A stretch of 64,000 nt of DNA from Streptomyces malachitofuscus (GTDB lineage: Bacteria > Actinomycetota > Actinomycetes > Streptomycetales > Streptomycetaceae). The position numbers and the translations under genes were made by a program. The notes beneath the pieces were generated by a model, which worked only from the letters and a program-made list of their open reading frames with translations, did no database searches and had not been told where the DNA came from. Every line of letters begins with the position of its first letter. Position 1 is the stretch's first letter. The DNA lies in the NCBI RefSeq assembly GCF_014650055.1, contig NZ_BMUF01000001.1:124001-188000 (forward strand), given 5' to 3'. This document shows positions 61,407-64,000 of the stretch, piece after piece.

Positions 61407-62677
61407 CCGCTCCGACCACAGCGACCGACGTCAACCAGCCGTCGCTGCAGCACGCACCGAAGGCCGGCCGCCGTCTGTCCTGGCCCGTACTGCTCCTGGT
61501 CATCGCCGGAGCCCTGGCACTGACCTCGATCGTGCGCCTGATCACCGGCGCCGACGGCATCACCAACGTCAGCCAGATGTCCACCGCCCTCCAGCTCGCC
61601 GTCCCGATCGGCCTCGCCGGTCTCGGCGGTCTGTGGGCCGAGCGCGCGGGCGTCGTCAACATCGGCCTCGAAGGCATGATGATCCTGGGCACCTGGTTCG
61701 GCGCCTGGGCCGGATTCCAGTGGGGTCCGTGGACCGGTGTCCTCGTCGGCATCATCGGAGGCTGCCTCGGCGGCCTGCTGCACGCGATCGTCACCGTCAC
61801 CTTCAACGTCAACCACATCGTCTCCGGTGTGGCGATCAACATCCTCGCCCTGGGCGCCACCCGCTACCTCGCCCCGCTGGCCTTCGTGGGCCACCAGGGC
61901 GGCTCCGCCAAGCAGTCCCCGGCGGTCGACTCGCTCGGCCACTTCACCGTGCCGGGCCTGTCGGACGGACTGAGCGACCTCAACGACAAGGGCTGGTTCC
62001 TCATCTCCGACATCGCGGGCCTGCTCGGCGGACTGGTCACCGACGTCTCCTGGCTGACCCTGATCGCCGTCGCCCTCGTCCCCGCCACCTGGTGGATCCT
62101 GTGGCGCACCCCGTTCGGTCTGCGGCTGCGCTCCTGCGGCGAGAACCCGGTGGCGGCCGAATCCCTCGGCGTCAACGTCTACAAGTACAAGTACCTGGCC
62201 GTGATCATCTCCGGCGGTCTGGCCGGCCTCGGCGGTGTCTTCCTGTCCATCGTGGCCAACCCCTTCTACCTGGAGGGCCAGGTCAGCGGACGCGGCTTCA
62301 TCGGCCTCGCCGCCATGATCTTCGGCAACTGGATGCCGGGCGGCCTCGCCATCGGCGCCGGCCTCTTCGGCTACACCGACAGCCTCAACCTGCGCGGCGG
62401 CTCCGCCAACGTGCACGCCCTGCTGCTGCTCGGCGCGCTGCTGCTGCTCATCGGCGCGATCTGGCTGGTCATCCGCAAGAAGTACGTCAACGCCGCGATC
62501 ACCCTCGTCATCGGCGCCCTCGTCTTCGCCTGGTACGCCGGCACCAACGAGGTCCCCAACCAGGTCGTCGCCGCCACGCCGTACGTCATCACCCTCGTCG
62601 TCCTCGCCCTCTCCGCCCAGCGGCTGCGGATGCCGAAGGCCAACGGCATGCCGTACCGGAAGGGACAGGGCAAGTGA
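61403..62677 (+). CDS. nucleoside ABC transporter permease 2
   Basis: A 424-residue BPD_transp_2 permease: AERAGVVNIGLEGMMILG, NVNHIVSGVAINILALGATRYL and the coupling-type segment LRLRSCGENPVAAESLGVNVYKYK. It starts by ATGA overlap with permease 1 and ends by GTGA overlap with cdd, tying uptake to salvage. Confidence 0.94.
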   Translation: MTAPTTATDVNQPSLQHAPKAGRRLSWPVLLLVIAGALALTSIVRLITGADGITNVSQMSTALQLAVPIGLAGLGGLWAERAGVVNIGLEGMMILGTWFGAWAGFQWGPWTGVLVGIIGGCLGGLLHAIVTVTFNVNHIVSGVAINILALGATRYLAPLAFVGHQGGSAKQSPAVDSLGHFTVPGLSDGLSDLNDKGWFLISDIAGLLGGLVTDVSWLTLIAVALVPATWWILWRTPFGLRLRSCGENPVAAESLGVNVYKYKYLAVIISGGLAGLGGVFLSIVANPFYLEGQVSGRGFIGLAAMIFGNWMPGGLAIGAGLFGYTDSLNLRGGSANVHALLLLGALLLLIGAIWLVIRKKYVNAAITLVIGALVFAWYAGTNEVPNQVVAATPYVITLVVLALSAQRLRMPKANGMPYRKGQGK

Positions 62678-63072
62678 CCGCCGCCGACGTCGACTGGGAG
62701 GCGCTGCGCGCCGTCGCCCGCGAGGCCATGACCCACGCCTACGTCCCCTACTCGGGGTACCCGGTCGGCGTCGCGGCCCTGGTCGACGACGGGCGCACGG
62801 TGTCCGGCTGCAACGTCGAGAACGCCTCGTACGGTCTCGGCCTGTGCGCCGAGTGCGGCATGGTCTCGGAGCTGCACCGCACCGGCGGCGGCCGGCTCAC
62901 CCACTTCACCTGTGTGGACGGCAACGGCGAGATCCTCGTCCCGTGCGGCCGCTGCCGCCAGCTGCTGTACGAGTTCGGCGGCACCGGACTGCTGCTGGAG
63001 ACCCCGGAGGGAATCCTGCCGCTGTCGGAGATGCTGCCCCAGGCCTTCGGCCCGCAGCACCTCACCAAGTAA
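62674..63072 (+). CDS. cdd: cytidine deaminase
   Basis: A 132-residue tetrameric-type cytidine deaminase. The Zn/catalytic motif is LCAECGMVSEL (Cys-Ala-Glu) and the second Zn pair is VPCGRCRQL. The substrate loop is SGCNVENASYG. It converts cytidine and deoxycytidine to uridine forms. The GTG start overlaps the permease stop, so imported nucleosides meet a co-expressed enzyme. Confidence 0.96.
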   Translation: MTAADVDWEALRAVAREAMTHAYVPYSGYPVGVAALVDDGRTVSGCNVENASYGLGLCAECGMVSELHRTGGGRLTHFTCVDGNGEILVPCGRCRQLLYEFGGTGLLLETPEGILPLSEMLPQAFGPQHLTK

Positions 63073-63079
63073 CTCCCGT

Positions 63080-63134
63080 GCGGCCCCTCCGCGCGACTGC
63101 CGACACCGTCGGTACCGTCGACCGGAGGGGCCGC
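63080..63134 (+). other. long-loop hairpin between cdd and deoA
   Basis: GCGGCCCCTCCG (63080-63091) and CGGAGGGGCCGC (63123-63134) are perfect 12-base arms. The 31-base loop contains a smaller CCGAC-ACC-GTCGG hairpin. It could terminate the cdd transcript or tune deoA expression. Confidence 0.55.
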
Positions 63135-63164
63135 GCCCTTCGCACCCCGGAAGGAACCCGAGTC

Positions 63165-64000
63165 ATGGCCATGGACGCCATCTCCGTCATCCGCACCAAG
63201 CGGGACCGCGGCGAACTCAGCGACGAGCAGATCGACTGGGTGATCGACGCGTACACCCGCGGGGAGGTGGCCGACGAGCAGATGTCGGCCCTCGCCATGG
63301 CGATCCTGCTCAACGGCATGAACCGGAGCGAGATCGCCCGCTGGACGGCCGCGATGATCGCCTCCGGCGAGCGCATGGACTTCTCGTCCCTGTCCCGCCC
63401 GACCGCCGACAAGCACTCCACCGGCGGCGTCGGCGACAAGATCACCCTCCCGCTCGCGCCCCTCGTCGCGGCCTGCGGCGCGGCCGTCCCGCAGCTCTCC
63501 GGCCGCGGGCTCGGCCACACCGGCGGCACCCTCGACAAGCTGGAGTCCATCCCCGGCTGGCGCGCCCTGCTCTCCAACGAGGAGATGCTGTCCGTGCTGG
63601 ACGGCACCGGCGCGGTGATCTGCGCGGCCGGCGACGGACTGGCCCCGGCGGACAAGAAGCTCTACGCCCTCCGGGACGTCACCGGCACGGTCGAGGCGAT
63701 CCCGCTGATCGCCTCCTCCATCATGTCCAAGAAGATCGCGGAGGGCACCGGCTCCCTCGTCCTGGACGTGAAGGTCGGCACCGGCGCCTTCATGAAGACG
63801 ATCGAGGACGCCCGCGAACTGGCCCGCACCATGGTCGGCCTGGGCACCGACTCCGGTGTGAAGACGGTCGCCCTCCTGACCGACATGTCCACCCCGCTCG
63901 GCCTGACCGCCGGCAACGCCCTCGAGGTCCGCGAGTCCGTCGAGGTCCTGGCGGGCGGCGGCCCGGCGGACGTCGTCGAGCTGACCCTGGCCCTCGCCCG
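63165..64000 (+). CDS. deoA: thymidine phosphorylase, 3' end beyond window
   Basis: The first 278 residues of a nucleoside phosphorylase: AISVIRTKRDRGELSDEQI, the signature region SGRGLGHTGGTLDKLES, phosphate-binding KHSTGGVGDK and SSIMSKKIAEGTGSLVLDVK. It cleaves (deoxy)thymidine/uridine to base and pentose-1-phosphate. AAGGAA precedes the ATG at proper spacing. It continues the nucleoside salvage locus. Confidence 0.96.
   Translation, partial: MAMDAISVIRTKRDRGELSDEQIDWVIDAYTRGEVADEQMSALAMAILLNGMNRSEIARWTAAMIASGERMDFSSLSRPTADKHSTGGVGDKITLPLAPLVAACGAAVPQLSGRGLGHTGGTLDKLESIPGWRALLSNEEMLSVLDGTGAVICAAGDGLAPADKKLYALRDVTGTVEAIPLIASSIMSKKIAEGTGSLVLDVKVGTGAFMKTIEDARELARTMVGLGTDSGVKTVALLTDMSTPLGLTAGNALEVRESVEVLAGGGPADVVELTLALA

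Overview
The window is high-GC actinobacterial DNA and almost certainly comes from a Streptomyces chromosome. The evidence is strong third-position GC bias, frequent GTG starts, four-base ATGA/GTGA gene overlaps, Streptomyces-type intergenic repeats, a SARP regulator and an AfsA-family protein. From about 20.5 kb onward the gene order (sdhBADC, GH20 hexosaminidase, ECF sigma factors, mutase, sialic-acid-like wall glycopolymer genes, M20 amidohydrolase, two BMP lipoproteins, nucleoside ABC transporter, cdd, deoA) matches, from memory, the S. coelicolor SCO4855-SCO4889 neighbourhood. No rRNA, tRNA, CRISPR array or insertion sequence was seen.

Region 1 (1-13.4 kb) looks like an accessory biosynthetic gene cluster. 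A ten-gene minus-strand operon runs AfsA-like, KAS III, ACP, KAS II, aldo/keto reductase, HAD phosphatase, CerJ-like ketosynthase-fold protein, MFS exporter, FAD monooxygenase, split-barrel flavin/F420 reductase. It is flanked by an isochorismatase-like hydrolase, an alpha/beta hydrolase, a tiny strongly ribosome-bound ORF and a SARP regulator cut by the window edge. No ArpA-type receptor lies nearby. I therefore infer that the AfsA-type enzyme serves biosynthesis: KAS III, KAS II and ACP would make a beta-ketoacyl-ACP, AfsA would condense it with a C3 phosphate, the HAD enzyme would dephosphorylate it, and tailoring would follow. This is the best candidate here for an undescribed system.

Region 2 (13.9-24.8 kb) holds a two-component system divergent from an MMPL exporter, a three-gene unit ending in a TetR regulator with two matching 14-bp palindromes in its promoter, the succinate dehydrogenase operon, and an OHCU-decarboxylase-like gene whose catalytic motifs are missing.

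Region 3 (24.9-43.0 kb) contains a secreted GH20 enzyme, several uncharacterised small proteins including a paralogous pair flanking a PGRP-type amidase, a DUF3152 protease-like protein, two paralogous ECF sigma/putative anti-sigma modules in tandem, an L,D-transpeptidase, a B12-type mutase large subunit, a LysE exporter, and a TetR/flavin-monooxygenase pair with two matching operators.

Region 4 (43.0-54.2 kb) is a cell-wall nonulosonic acid (teichulosonic-acid-like) locus: acyltransferase, two tandem pairs of GT2 plus polysialyltransferase-like proteins, a DUF6716 glycosyltransferase, a NeuA-HAD fusion carrying an in-frame 120-bp tandem repeat, a NeuB lacking the SAF domain, and a further transferase.

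Region 5 (54.5-64 kb) is a nucleoside uptake and salvage locus: M20 amidohydrolase, duplicated BMP lipoproteins, ABC ATPase, two permeases, cytidine deaminase and thymidine phosphorylase. A shared CTACGCGCGT(T/A)(A/G) element precedes both lipoprotein genes and the ABC operon.
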